Positions 34,416 through 43,174 of a DNA stretch of 64,000 nucleotides are shown here, in pieces. Below the pieces are notes generated by a model, which ran no database searches, was not told the origin of the DNA, and worked only from the letters and a program-made list of their open reading frames with translations. The translations under genes were made by a program, and so were the position numbers. How positions within the stretch are numbered: position 1 is the stretch's first letter; every line of letters begins with the position of its first letter. The DNA comes from Larkinella arboricola (GTDB taxonomy: Bacteria; Bacteroidota; Bacteroidia; Cytophagales; Spirosomataceae), in assembly GCF_003259745.1 (NCBI RefSeq), contig NZ_QLMC01000001.1, forward strand, positions 1,054,001-1,118,000. The letters are read 5' to 3'.

Positions 34416-37412
34416 ATGCGTTTTTCCGTTTGTCTGCGTTCGTTAGCCTGTGCCTTCAGCCTCTTTGTGTCTTTTCATACGGCTCATTCTCAAACTGTTC
34501 CGTCGTTTTTAAAAGCGAATCCGCGCTGGGTTGATTCGGTGTTTAACGCCATGACGCCCGATCAGCGGATTTCCCAGCTTATCATGGTCGCGGGTTTTTC
34601 GAACCGGAGCAGGGGGTACGAAGATTCGCTGATGAGGCTGGTGCAGACGTATCAGGTTGGCGGAATTGTGTTTTTCCAGGGCGGACCCATCCGGCAGGCC
34701 CGGCTGATCAACCGGCTGCAAACCGTTACCAAAGTGCCCATGCTGGTGGCGATTGATGGTGAGTGGGGGCTGGGTATGCGGCTGGACAGCACCGTACGGT
34801 TTCCGTACCAGATGACGATGGGAGCCATTCAGGAGCGCGACGACCTGATTTATAAGATGGGAGCGGCCGTGGCCCGTCAAAGCCGTCGGCTGGGCATCCA
34901 CATTAATTTTGCGCCGGTCGCGGATGTGAACAACAATCCAAACAACCCGGTAATCAATTTCCGGTCGTTTGGCGAAGACAAGGAAGCCGTAGCCCGCAAG
35001 GCGCTGGCTTATATGAAAGGGATGCAGGACAACGGTTTGCTAACCTCCCTGAAACACTTCCCCGGCCACGGCGATACCGGAACGGATTCGCACTATGATT
35101 TGCCGCTGATTTCTAAAAACCGTCAGCAACTCGAAGGGCTCGAATTGTATCCGTTCCGCAAACTCATCGATGCCGGGGCTGCGGGCGTTATGATTGCCCA
35201 CCTGAACATTCCGGCGCTGGATGCTACCCCTAACCTGCCGAGTACGCTCTCGCGCAAGGTCGTTTCCGATTTGCTCAAAAACGAACTGGGTTTCGGCGGA
35301 CTGGTGTATTCCGACGCCATGAACATGAAGGGGGTCACCAAATATTATCCGTCCGGTATTGCCGATCGGATGGGGCTCGAAGCGGGAATGGATGTGCTGG
35401 AATATACGCTCGACATTCCGCGGGCCATTGCCGAAGTGAAGCAGGCCATAGCCGACGGACGGCTTTCGCAGGCCGACATTGATGCCCGTTGCCGCAAAGT
35501 GCTGGCGGCCAAAGCCTGGGCGGGGCTGGATCGCTACAAACCCGTTGACCTGATGAACCTCGTCCGGGATTTGAATGAACCCGAATCCGAACTGCTCAAC
35601 CGCCTGCTGACGGAAGAGGCCCTGACGGTTTTGAAAAATGATAAAGAAGAGTCGGGTGAACCGCTGATTCCGTTGCTGAATCTGGGCACGAAAAAGATTG
35701 CGTCGGTTTCGCTGGATGCCGCACAGGAAACGTATTTCCAGAAAATGCTTGGTAATTATACGGCGGTCAAGCATTTCAACATAGCGGCCGCTACGGCGGA
35801 CACCACTCTGAAACGGATTCGGCAGGAGTTGAAAGACTATGACCTGCTGCTGGTGGGGGTTCACCTGAGCAACATCCGTCCGGCGGTGCAATACGGCGTT
35901 ACGCCCAAAACCGTCGCGATGCTGAAAGAGTTGTGCGAAACCGGAAAAGCCGTGGTTTCGGTGTTTGGAAACCCGTATGCGCTGGCGAAGCTGGAAGGGC
36001 TCGACCAGGCGCGGGGCGTTATCATGGCGTACCAGTTAACCCAATTCACGGAAGAACTGGCCGCTCAACTGATTTTTGGCGCCATTCCGGCGAAAGGAAA
36101 ACTGCCGGTGACGGTCAACGAGCGGTATAAACGCAACGACGGAATTGCTACCTCGTCGATTGGCCGGTTGAAATACACGATTCCGGAAGAAGTGGGGGTA
36201 GACTCCTATTTTCTGACGGCGAAAATTGACTCGCTGATGCAGGTGGCCCTCACCCAGAAAGCGACGCCGGGCGGTGTGGTGCAGATGGCCAAGGACGGCA
36301 AGGTGATTTTCCGCAAAGCCTACGGAACCCACACGTACGAAGGACTCACGCCCACCAAAGAAGACGACTTGTTCGATCTGGCGTCCGTGACGAAAGTCAG
36401 TACGTCGACGCTGGCTCTGATGCGACTGGTGGACGAAGGTAAATTCAACCTCGACGCAACGATGGCGGACTATCTGCCGGATTTCAAAGAGTCGAATAAG
36501 GCCAACCTCATCTGGCGCGATGTGCTGACGCACCAGGCCGGTTTGAAGGCGTCGATTGCGTTCTGGACGGATACGAAAAACCCCGATGGCACCTGGAAGG
36601 ACAAGACCTTTGATGAAGAGAAGCATGGACCGTATAAAATAGAGATTACGGACAATCTGTTTATGCACCGGCGATACCGGAAAACCATCTTCGAGACGAT
36701 TCGCGATTCGCCCGTAAGTGCCAAGAAGGATTACGTTTACAGCGATTTGTCGTTTATCCTCTACCCGAAAATTGTGGAGAAAATGACGGATCAGAAGTTT
36801 GAGGACTACCTGAAACAGAACGTCTACGAACCGCTGGGCGCAACGACACTGACGTTCAATCCGATGCGGTTTTATCCCTTGCCGCGCATGGTGCCGACCG
36901 AATACGACTCAGTATTCCGCAAGACGCTGGTCTGGGGCCGGGTACACGACGAAGGGGCGGCCATGCTTGGCGGGGTTTCGGGCCATGCCGGTCTGTTTGG
37001 TTCGTCCAATGACCTAATGAAACTGGTGCAGATGTACCTGCAAAAAGGGTATTACGGCGGCAAACAGTTCATCAGCCCGCAGACAGTTACGGAGTTTACA
37101 CGGTATCAGTTTCCGGAAAAAGGCAACCGGCGGGGAATCGGCTTCGACAAACCGACATATAAATACACGGGAAATGCGCCCAGATATGCCAGTCCGCAGA
37201 GTTTCGGGCACTCGGGTTTCACCGGAACGTTTATCTGGGTTGACCCGCAGTACAATACCTCGTACGTGTTTATGTCGAACCGGGTGTATCCGAGCCGTAC
37301 GCATACCAAGCTCATTACCCTGAACATCCGGACGAATGTTGCCGATGTGTTGTATGAAGCCATCCGCCGGGGGCCCAGTTCGAACCTGGCCGGCATCCTG
37401 GCAACGCCGTAA
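34416..37412 (+). CDS. Exported GH3 (NagZ-like) - beta-lactamase-type serine hydrolase fusion
   Basis: A 998-residue two-enzyme protein. The signal peptide (MRFSVCLRSLACAFSLFVSFHTAHSQ) places it in the periplasm. ATG at 34416 is preferred to TTG at 34407. Residues ~35-370 are a GH3 barrel with the NagZ signature KHFPGHGDTGTDSHYD, the Asp/His dyad that removes N-acetylglucosamine from muropeptides, and YSDAMNMKGVTKYY. A GH3 C-terminal-like domain follows to ~590. Residues ~615-985 are a beta-lactamase/DD-peptidase fold with LASVTKVSTS (Ser657, Lys660 of SxxK), VYSDLSFILYPKIV, and FGHSGFTGTFIWVDP (KTG-like triad). Together they suggest peptidoglycan turnover. It is a single gene with a TATTTTTG promoter element. 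Confidence 0.93.
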   Translation: MRFSVCLRSLACAFSLFVSFHTAHSQTVPSFLKANPRWVDSVFNAMTPDQRISQLIMVAGFSNRSRGYEDSLMRLVQTYQVGGIVFFQGGPIRQARLINRLQTVTKVPMLVAIDGEWGLGMRLDSTVRFPYQMTMGAIQERDDLIYKMGAAVARQSRRLGIHINFAPVADVNNNPNNPVINFRSFGEDKEAVARKALAYMKGMQDNGLLTSLKHFPGHGDTGTDSHYDLPLISKNRQQLEGLELYPFRKLIDAGAAGVMIAHLNIPALDATPNLPSTLSRKVVSDLLKNELGFGGLVYSDAMNMKGVTKYYPSGIADRMGLEAGMDVLEYTLDIPRAIAEVKQAIADGRLSQADIDARCRKVLAAKAWAGLDRYKPVDLMNLVRDLNEPESELLNRLLTEEALTVLKNDKEESGEPLIPLLNLGTKKIASVSLDAAQETYFQKMLGNYTAVKHFNIAAATADTTLKRIRQELKDYDLLLVGVHLSNIRPAVQYGVTPKTVAMLKELCETGKAVVSVFGNPYALAKLEGLDQARGVIMAYQLTQFTEELAAQLIFGAIPAKGKLPVTVNERYKRNDGIATSSIGRLKYTIPEEVGVDSYFLTAKIDSLMQVALTQKATPGGVVQMAKDGKVIFRKAYGTHTYEGLTPTKEDDLFDLASVTKVSTSTLALMRLVDEGKFNLDATMADYLPDFKESNKANLIWRDVLTHQAGLKASIAFWTDTKNPDGTWKDKTFDEEKHGPYKIEITDNLFMHRRYRKTIFETIRDSPVSAKKDYVYSDLSFILYPKIVEKMTDQKFEDYLKQNVYEPLGATTLTFNPMRFYPLPRMVPTEYDSVFRKTLVWGRVHDEGAAMLGGVSGHAGLFGSSNDLMKLVQMYLQKGYYGGKQFISPQTVTEFTRYQFPEKGNRRGIGFDKPTYKYTGNAPRYASPQSFGHSGFTGTFIWVDPQYNTSYVFMSNRVYPSRTHTKLITLNIRTNVADVLYEAIRRGPSSNLAGILATP

Positions 37413-37473
37413 GACGGTTTTGGGCAGGCTAGGCTAAAGGTGCTTTTTTCTGCGTACTGTTAATCTGAGTGCC

Positions 37474-37926
37474 ATGAAAAGTTATCTTATTCGTTTGCTC
37501 GACTACGAGCAATGGGCCAATCAGGCCGTAATTGACGCATTGGTGCGTGTTGAAAATCCACCCGAGCGCGCGGTCAGGGTGATGGGCCATATTTTGTCGG
37601 CGCAGCAGATTTGGCTGTCGCGGCTGACGGGTGAGGTCAGTAACGTAGCCGTTTGGGAAGACATTCCGATGGCCCGGATGAGCGAGACATCCAACCGGAA
37701 TTCCCAGCGGTTAAAAACGTTTCTGGAAGCCGAACCGGCAGAGGGCCTAAACCGTATAATTTCGTATAAAACTACGTCGGGCCAGCCTTTTACCAACCCG
37801 TTGATCGACATTCTGATGCACATGAGTCATCACGCGGCTTACCACCGGGGCCAGGTTGTGCAGTTGATCCGCCCGCAGCTGGCCGACGTACCGATGACGG
37901 ATTTTATCTTCTGGGCCCGAGGCTGA
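37474..37926 (+). CDS. DinB family protein
   Basis: A 150-residue four-helix-bundle protein of the DinB/YfiT-like metal-binding group. The three metal-ligand His positions are seen in VMGHILSAQQIW and in LMHMSHHAAYHRGQVVQLI, and EQWANQAVIDAL is the standard first helix. Members are thiol-dependent or nickel/zinc enzymes, or have unknown activity. The DinB name comes from a DNA-damage-inducible Bacillus gene. It is a single gene, 61 bases after the GH3 fusion, and converges on the histidine kinase gene with 19 bases between stops. Confidence 0.9.
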   Translation: MKSYLIRLLDYEQWANQAVIDALVRVENPPERAVRVMGHILSAQQIWLSRLTGEVSNVAVWEDIPMARMSETSNRNSQRLKTFLEAEPAEGLNRIISYKTTSGQPFTNPLIDILMHMSHHAAYHRGQVVQLIRPQLADVPMTDFIFWARG

Positions 37927-37945
37927 AAATGAGCCGGTATTCTTA

Positions 37946-39274
37946 TCAGAAAATCATGGAAAACGTGCTGCCCTGCCCCGGCGTTGAGGTTACTTTCAAC
38001 TGGCCGTTGTGAAGCTGCATGATCTGCCGGGAAAGGCTTAACCCAATACCGGAACCGGTTTTTTTGGTGGTGTAAAACGGGATAAAAATTTTTTCGATGG
38101 CTTCCGGTTCGATGCCCGGGCCGTTGTCACTGACGTAAATAATCAGGCGGTTGTCCTCCGATTTTACTTCGATCCTGAGCTTGGGTTTGCGGTGTCCTTC
38201 CAGAATTTCCATCGCGTTTTTGATGAGATTGATCAGGACCATTTCGATCTGCCCCGCGTCGGCAAAAATCATCAGATATGACGGAACGGGCGGGGCTTGC
38301 AGGATGATATGTCGCTGTTGTAATTCAGCCTGAACCAGCGCGATCACGTTTTTCAGGAGGTTCTCGACGGAGATTTCGGCCAGACGGGGTTGCGGAATAG
38401 CCGTAAAATTGCGGTAGGCATCCACAAACCGCATGATGCCCCGCCCCCGGTGTTCGATGGTGGTCAGGGCTTCGCGAAGGTCGTTGACGGCTTCTTCGTC
38501 GGCTCCGGCCAGTTCGGTATTCACAATCTGCTGCATCGTTCCGACCAGCGACACAATGGGCGTAACCGAGTTCATAATTTCGTGCCGCAGCACCTTCGTC
38601 AGATTCTGCCAGGCTTCCAGTTCTTTTTGCTGCAACTCCGTCCGGATGTTCTGGATCGACGCCACTGTCACCGGCCGACCGCGCAGACTGACCGTGGCAC
38701 ACCGTACCGAAAGTTCCTGCTCAAAACTGCTTTGGTAAATGGCGGGGGTGCTGCTGGGTGTGGCCGTCAGAATGTCGTACAATCCAGTGTGAACGGTTTG
38801 TAAATCAGAGAGATGTCGGAGCCGGTAAATTCCTAATAACCGCAGGGCTGCCTGATTGCTCATCTCCACATTGCCCACGGCATCGAACGAAATCAGACCC
38901 ACGCTTACCTGCTGAACGATGGTGTTGAGGTAGTGCAGATTGGCTTCTTTTTCGGCCCGCGCCTGCCGAAACGCTTCCAGCACTTCGTTGAATTGCTGGT
39001 TTAGTTCTTTAAAGCTCGGCCCCAGCTCGTTATCGGCTTTGAAAGCCACGGCAAAATCCGAATACCGTACCGATTCCATGAACCGCGTCAGCTTGCGGTT
39101 CAGGCTGGTGATGTACCGGTGCAGATTGGCGGTTTCGGCGGTCAGCAGAATAATACCGAGGCCCACCAGCAGCGACCGGCTGGCCGGAACCGCCCACCAG
39201 GCGTAGGCGATCAGTAAACAGGTAAGCAGAATGATGGCAATGCGGATAAAAAGCCCCGTGGCGAATCGTTTCAT
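37946..39274 (-). CDS. Sensor histidine kinase (NtrY-like) paired with a sigma-54 activator
   Basis: A 442-residue membrane kinase. Two helices (RIAIILLTCLLIAYAWW; LLVGLGIILLTAE) bracket an extremely short external loop, so it probably senses in or at the membrane. A HAMP-like/coiled linker (residues ~60-115) and a PAS-like domain (~115-210, VGLISFDAVGNVEMSNQAA) precede the phospho-acceptor His231 in VLRHEIMNSVTPIVSL. The HATPase domain has NLIKNAMEIL, VSDNGPGIE, FYTTKKTGSGIGLSL. The gene begins 3 bases after the stop of the response regulator, so the two are translated together. Its output should be the regulator's phosphorylation and hence the divergent export operon. Confidence 0.93.
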   Translation of the reverse strand: MKRFATGLFIRIAIILLTCLLIAYAWWAVPASRSLLVGLGIILLTAETANLHRYITSLNRKLTRFMESVRYSDFAVAFKADNELGPSFKELNQQFNEVLEAFRQARAEKEANLHYLNTIVQQVSVGLISFDAVGNVEMSNQAALRLLGIYRLRHLSDLQTVHTGLYDILTATPSSTPAIYQSSFEQELSVRCATVSLRGRPVTVASIQNIRTELQQKELEAWQNLTKVLRHEIMNSVTPIVSLVGTMQQIVNTELAGADEEAVNDLREALTTIEHRGRGIMRFVDAYRNFTAIPQPRLAEISVENLLKNVIALVQAELQQRHIILQAPPVPSYLMIFADAGQIEMVLINLIKNAMEILEGHRKPKLRIEVKSEDNRLIIYVSDNGPGIEPEAIEKIFIPFYTTKKTGSGIGLSLSRQIMQLHNGQLKVTSTPGQGSTFSMIF

Positions 39275-39277
39275 ACA

Positions 39278-40669
39278 TCAAAGTCCGTATTTCTCCAGTC
39301 GCCGGTATAGCGCCTGCCGCGACAGTCCCAGTTCCCGGGCAATGTCGGTAATGTTGCCGTGGTACTTCTGCATGGCCTGCTGAATCATCTTTTTTTCCAT
39401 GTCTTCAATCTGAAGATTTTCCTGGAAAGGAAGCTCTTTATCCGCCGGAATAGCGGCCGGAGCATTGGTGCCAAAGTAAAAATCTTCCGGCTCCAGGACG
39501 TTTCCCTGCGCCAGAATGACAGCCCGTTCGATGGCGTGCTGCAACTCCCGAACGTTGCCCGGCCAGCGGTATTGTTGCAACTGCCGCGCCAAAGCCGGGC
39601 TGATGGAAGCGACTTTGCGGTTGTACTGTTTGCGGTATTGCTTCAGAAAATGTTCGGCCAGTGGGAGGATGTCTTCGGGCCGTTCGCGGAGCGGGGGAAT
39701 GTGTACTTCGATGGTGTTGATGCGGTACAGCAAATCCTGCCGGAACGAGCGGTCGCTGACGTGCTGGTAAATCGGTGAGTTGGTGGCGCAGATCAACCGA
39801 ACGTCGATGTTTTTCGGCTTGTTGGAGCCTACGCGCGTGACTACCCGCTGCTGCAGAACCGTCAGGAGTTTGGCCTGCTGCGGGAGTGAGATGTTGCCAA
39901 TTTCGTCCAGGAAAATCGTGCCGCCCTGGGCTTCTTCAAACCGTCCGGCGCGGTCCTCACGGGCGTCGGTGAAGGCACCTTTGACGTGTCCGAACAGCTC
40001 GCTTTCAAACAAACTATCACTGAGCGCCCCCAGATCGACGCTTACAAACGGTTTGTCGCGCCGGAGCGACCGTTGGTGCAGGGCGCGGGCCACCACGTCC
40101 TTTCCGGTGCCATTTTCACCCAAAATCAGCACATTGGCATCGGTTTCAGCGACGCGCTCGATGGTGGCAAAAACCTGCCGCATGGCGGGGCTGACGGCAA
40201 TGTACGATGCGCCTGAGGCATTGGCCTTGCCCGAAGCCGGGGCACCTGGGGCCGATCCGTTTTGCCCATTTCCCTTGGCGGCACCTTGTCCGGCGCCGCC
40301 TTCCAGCGCATTGTGCAGCGTTGCCAGCAGTTTATCGTTTTCCCAGGGTTTGAGTACAAAATCGCGGGCACCGGACTTGATGGCCCGCACCGCCATTTCT
40401 ACGTCACCGTAAGCCGTAATCAGGACGACGGCCGTAGTTGGTTTGATATCCAGAATGCGGTCGAGCCACAGAAAGCCTTCGCGGCCGCTGCTGTTGTCGC
40501 GCTGGAAGTTCATGTCGAGCAACACCAGATCGTAGCTACCGTTGGTGATCAGAAACGGAATCTTCTCAGGATTTTTTTCAATATCAACCTGGGGGTAGTG
40601 GCGTTTGAGCAGCAATTTAGCCGCGCTCAGCACATCAACATCGTCGTCAATAATCAGGATTTTGGACAT
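39278..40669 (-). CDS. NtrC-family sigma-54-dependent response regulator
   Basis: A 463-residue activator from ATG at 40669 (40693 adds an unlikely leader). The receiver domain (1-120) has acidic DDD at 8-10, phospho-acceptor Asp52 (LVLLDMNF), and Lys in FVLKPWEN. An unusual Gly/Ala/Asn-rich linker spans about 128-162. The AAA+ domain has Walker A GENGTGKD, the sigma-54-contact loop written GAFTDA rather than GAFTGA, and Walker B GTIFLDEIGN. It also contains an arginine-finger region and WPGNVRELQHAIERAV. The C-terminal Fis-type HTH is ITDIARELGLSRQALYRRLE. It is cotranscribed with its kinase from the TTTG-N20-TATATTTA promoter and is divergent from the export operon whose promoter it probably activates. 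Confidence 0.95.
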   Translation of the reverse strand: MSKILIIDDDVDVLSAAKLLLKRHYPQVDIEKNPEKIPFLITNGSYDLVLLDMNFQRDNSSGREGFLWLDRILDIKPTTAVVLITAYGDVEMAVRAIKSGARDFVLKPWENDKLLATLHNALEGGAGQGAAKGNGQNGSAPGAPASGKANASGASYIAVSPAMRQVFATIERVAETDANVLILGENGTGKDVVARALHQRSLRRDKPFVSVDLGALSDSLFESELFGHVKGAFTDAREDRAGRFEEAQGGTIFLDEIGNISLPQQAKLLTVLQQRVVTRVGSNKPKNIDVRLICATNSPIYQHVSDRSFRQDLLYRINTIEVHIPPLRERPEDILPLAEHFLKQYRKQYNRKVASISPALARQLQQYRWPGNVRELQHAIERAVILAQGNVLEPEDFYFGTNAPAAIPADKELPFQENLQIEDMEKKMIQQAMQKYHGNITDIARELGLSRQALYRRLEKYGL

Positions 40670-40733
40670 ATAATTTTCTAAAACGGTGGTCAAAACCGCA
40701 TCATTTATGCAGGCAGGATAGCGATTTATTGCC

Positions 40734-40765
40734 TAAATATAGCCAGTCTCAAGCTACCCTGCAAA
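40734..40765 (-). promoter_or_regulatory. Promoter for the response regulator-kinase operon
   Basis: On the minus strand TTTG (40762-40765) is followed after exactly 20 bases by TATATTTA (40734-40741), one mismatch from TAnnTTTG. The -7 box ends 64 bases before the ATG at 40669. It is the best primary-sigma promoter match in this window. Confidence 0.55.
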
Positions 40766-40814
40766 GTGGCTTATACCAGCGGTTTTTGGCCGAAAGATAC
40801 GCTATTTTTGTCCG

Positions 40815-40853
40815 TGTCCGCTTTCGGACAAAACCTGTCCGCATGTGGACAGG
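40815..40853. promoter_or_regulatory. Twin dyads, likely enhancer (UAS) for the sigma-54 response regulator
   Basis: TGTCCGCTTTCGGACA (40815-40830) is a perfect 6-4-6 dyad. CCTGTCCGCATGTGGACAGG (40834-40853) is a perfect 7-6-7 dyad with the same TGTCC...GGACA core. Their centres are 21 bp apart, two helical turns. They lie about 64-85 bases upstream of the sigma-54-like -24 box, the normal enhancer range. A further half-site TGTCCG starts at 40809. Binding by the adjacent regulator is inference. Confidence 0.7.
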
Positions 40854-40906
40854 AAAAAGGCAATAAGTCCAATGTAACGTATTGATTGTCAGTATTGGTT
40901 GATTAC

Positions 40907-40923
40907 TGGCACGTCAATTGGCA
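40907..40923 (+). promoter_or_regulatory. Sigma-54-type (-24/-12) promoter candidate for the export operon
   Basis: TGGCACGTCAATTGGCA carries a perfect -24 half (TGGCACG). The -12 half reads TTGGC, so the invariant GC is one base later than the ideal TTGC. The start site would fall near 40933, giving a leader of about 67 bases to the ATG at 41000. Confidence 0.6.
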
Positions 40924-40999
40924 CTAGACGGAATAGTTGGGAAACACTGGAAACGGTATCCAACTCTGAATCATCTACCAATCAACAATTTTAAAAGTA

Positions 41000-42247
41000 A
41001 TGGATCGCGTATTACCAAAACGATTCTGGACAAATCAGCGAATTGCGCTTGTCGGCGGTGGGATAGCGTTAGTGGGACTGCTGGTTTATAATTTTATATG
41101 GGCTGATCACCGTTCTAAGCTGAACGTCGAGAAAGATAAAATTACAATATCCACCGTTTCGACGGGCACGTTTGACGACTTTATTGTCGTAACCGGGGTG
41201 GTTCAACCCCTGAAAACCATTCGGCTTGATGCCATTGCGGGCGGCTACGTTACGGAGAAACTGGTAGAAGGCGGTAACATGGTAAAGCAGGGCGAAACGC
41301 TGCTGCGGCTGGAAAACCAGAACCTGCGACTGAACTTCCTTCAATCGGAAACGGAAGCAAACCGACTGGTGAACGATCTGCAAAACACCCGGCAGCGGTT
41401 GCGGGTAGAGCGGTATACGCTGCAAAAAACATTGTCGGACCTGGATTTTCAGCTTGATAAGGCGAAAGATACCTATGAGCGGCAAACGAGGCTTTTCAAA
41501 GACAAAGCCATCCCTGAGCAGGATTATCTGACCGCCAAACGGGATTACGACCGCCTGATTGAGCAGCGGAAAATTGAGGTGGAATCGCAGAAATACCAGC
41601 AGGAGAACGCCATGATTCAGATCAAACAGTTGGAAGAAACGCTGGCCCGCACCCAGAAAAACGTAGCCCTCTGGCAGCAAACGCTGAATAACCTGGTTGT
41701 GAAAGCGCCGGTTTCGGGTCAGTTGTCATCGATGGACGTAGAAGTCGGCTCCAACATCAATCAGGGGCAGAACATTGGCCAGATCGACGATTTAAACGGT
41801 TTTAAAATGCGCGTCGGCATCGACGAACACTACAACAGCCGGATTTTTGCGGGTTTGAAAGGAACGTTTGAATACAACGGCGGAAACCACGAATTGCAGA
41901 TTACCCGCGTCTATCCGGAAGTGCGAAACGGACGGTTTGAAGTGGATATGATTTTCACGAAAGGTGCTCCGGCGGGAATCAAGCGCGGTCAGTCGACGCC
42001 AATCCAGCTGGAACTGGGCAAAGCCTCAAAAGCGACGCTGTTGCCGGTAGGTGGGTTCTTCTCCGATACGGGCGGCAACTGGGTGTACGTCATCGACAAA
42101 ACAGGCAACCGGGCCGTGAAGCGGAACATTACGCTGGGCCGCAAAAACCCGGAATATTTCGAAGTGCTGACGGGCCTGGAACCGGGCGATCAGGTCATCA
42201 CCTCGTCGTACGAAAACTTTGGCGACAACGAAGTCCTCGAATTCTAA
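41000..42247 (+). CDS. HlyD/MacA-type periplasmic adaptor (membrane fusion protein)
   Basis: A 415-residue membrane-anchored adaptor. The single N-terminal helix (IALVGGGIALVGLLVYNFIW) holds it in the inner membrane. VVTGVVQPLKTIRLDAIAGG opens the beta-barrel/lipoyl part, GYVTEKLVEGGNMVKQGETL is the first lipoyl half, a long coiled hairpin (about residues 105-225) follows, then VKAPVSGQLSSMDVEVGSNI closes the lipoyl domain. C-terminal beta barrels and ITLGRKNPEYFEVLTGLEPG then VITSSYENF end it. Such proteins link inner-membrane ABC exporters to a TolC-like outer-membrane channel. It is the first gene after the sigma-54-like promoter and is followed by the matching ATPase. No TolC-like gene is in the window. 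Confidence 0.93.
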   Translation: MDRVLPKRFWTNQRIALVGGGIALVGLLVYNFIWADHRSKLNVEKDKITISTVSTGTFDDFIVVTGVVQPLKTIRLDAIAGGYVTEKLVEGGNMVKQGETLLRLENQNLRLNFLQSETEANRLVNDLQNTRQRLRVERYTLQKTLSDLDFQLDKAKDTYERQTRLFKDKAIPEQDYLTAKRDYDRLIEQRKIEVESQKYQQENAMIQIKQLEETLARTQKNVALWQQTLNNLVVKAPVSGQLSSMDVEVGSNINQGQNIGQIDDLNGFKMRVGIDEHYNSRIFAGLKGTFEYNGGNHELQITRVYPEVRNGRFEVDMIFTKGAPAGIKRGQSTPIQLELGKASKATLLPVGGFFSDTGGNWVYVIDKTGNRAVKRNITLGRKNPEYFEVLTGLEPGDQVITSSYENFGDNEVLEF

Positions 42248-42268
42248 TTCTCAGCTTCGCTCTATCTT

Positions 42269-42340
42269 TCTCTGCTCAATTTGGCGAAATAGGTTTCAAA
42301 GATTGTTTCGCGGAGTTGAGCAGAGAGCATCAGAGTGGCG
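42269..42340. repeat. Dispersed intergenic repeat, inverted pair (copy C)
   Basis: The left arm 42269-42289 and right arm 42306-42326 are complementary at 18 of 21 positions (TCTCTGCTCAA...TTGAGCAGAGA; CGAAA...TTTCG). The right arm plus following GCATCAGAGTGG is closely related to the repeats at 24938-25049 and 30163-30250. It lies between the adaptor and ATPase genes, where the hairpin could change the amount of downstream message. Confidence 0.6.
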
Positions 42341-42380
42341 CGGAGGTAAACCGAGTAAAACCAGAAACTAGTCATAAAAC

Positions 42381-43058
42381 ATGATACGGACTGTAAACCT
42401 ACAAAAAGTTTTCGCGACAGAAGAAGTCGAAACCACCGCCCTGCACGGTATTTCAATGGATGTTAAGGATGGCGAATTTGTGGCCATGATGGGCCCGTCG
42501 GGCTGCGGAAAGTCTACGCTGCTGAATATCCTTGGCCTGCTCGACAACCCCTCGGAGGGCGAGTACTTCTTCTACGGCACGGAGGTGTCGAAGATGTCGG
42601 AACGTCAGCGGGCGCAGTTGCGGAAAGGTTCCATCGGCTTTGTGTTCCAGAGCTTTAACCTGATCGACGAACTAACGGTTTACGAGAACGTTGAACTCCC
42701 CCTGCTGTACCTGAAAACCCCCGCCGACGAACGTAAAAAAGCCGTTGAGGAAGTGCTGGAGCGGATGAACATCATGCACCGGCGGAATCACTTCCCGCAG
42801 CAACTGTCGGGTGGTCAGCAGCAACGGACGGCCATTGCCCGGGCGGTGGTTGCCAAACCCAAGATGATCCTGGCCGATGAGCCGACCGGTAACCTCGACT
42901 CGACCAACGGTGAAGAGGTAATGAAACTGCTGAACCAGTTAAACACCGAAGGCACAACGATCATCATGGTGACGCACTCACCCTACGATGCGGGATTTGC
43001 CCACCGGATTGTCAACCTGTTTGACGGCAAGATTGTGACGGAGAATTTCCACGTATAA
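42381..43058 (+). CDS. MacB/LolD-type ABC transporter ATP-binding protein
   Basis: A 225-residue ATPase typical of the LolD/MacB/FtsE group that powers FtsX-type permeases. Walker A is [13 protein letters not shown], the Q-loop is [20 protein letters not shown], the signature is [16 protein letters not shown], Walker B is [13 protein letters not shown], and the H-loop is [12 protein letters not shown]. No membrane segment is fused, so it works with separate permeases. The nine FtsX-type permeases downstream each have a cytoplasmic EIGVRKVLGA-like coupling loop that would contact such an ATPase. It is the only ATPase gene in the region. Confidence 0.95.
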   Translation: MIRTVNLQKVFATEEVETTALHGISMDVKDGEFVAMMGPSGCGKSTLLNILGLLDNPSEGEYFFYGTEVSKMSERQRAQLRKGSIGFVFQSFNLIDELTVYENVELPLLYLKTPADERKKAVEEVLERMNIMHRRNHFPQQLSGGQQQRTAIARAVVAKPKMILADEPTGNLDSTNGEEVMKLLNQLNTEGTTIIMVTHSPYDAGFAHRIVNLFDGKIVTENFHV

Positions 43059-43174
43059 TACCCGTTCTGACCTGGGGTTACGCCGATCAGGGGAGTAAGG
43101 GAAAGCTTCGCAGTGAATGGACTCCGGTTCATCCCTTTAATCCGCGTAATCACAGTTCAAGATTAAAATTACTT

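Noticed and set aside
40919-40936. Second TGGCAC just downstream of the sigma-54-like site.
   Set aside because: It lacks any TTGC-like -12 half at correct spacing, so it was not called as a second promoter.
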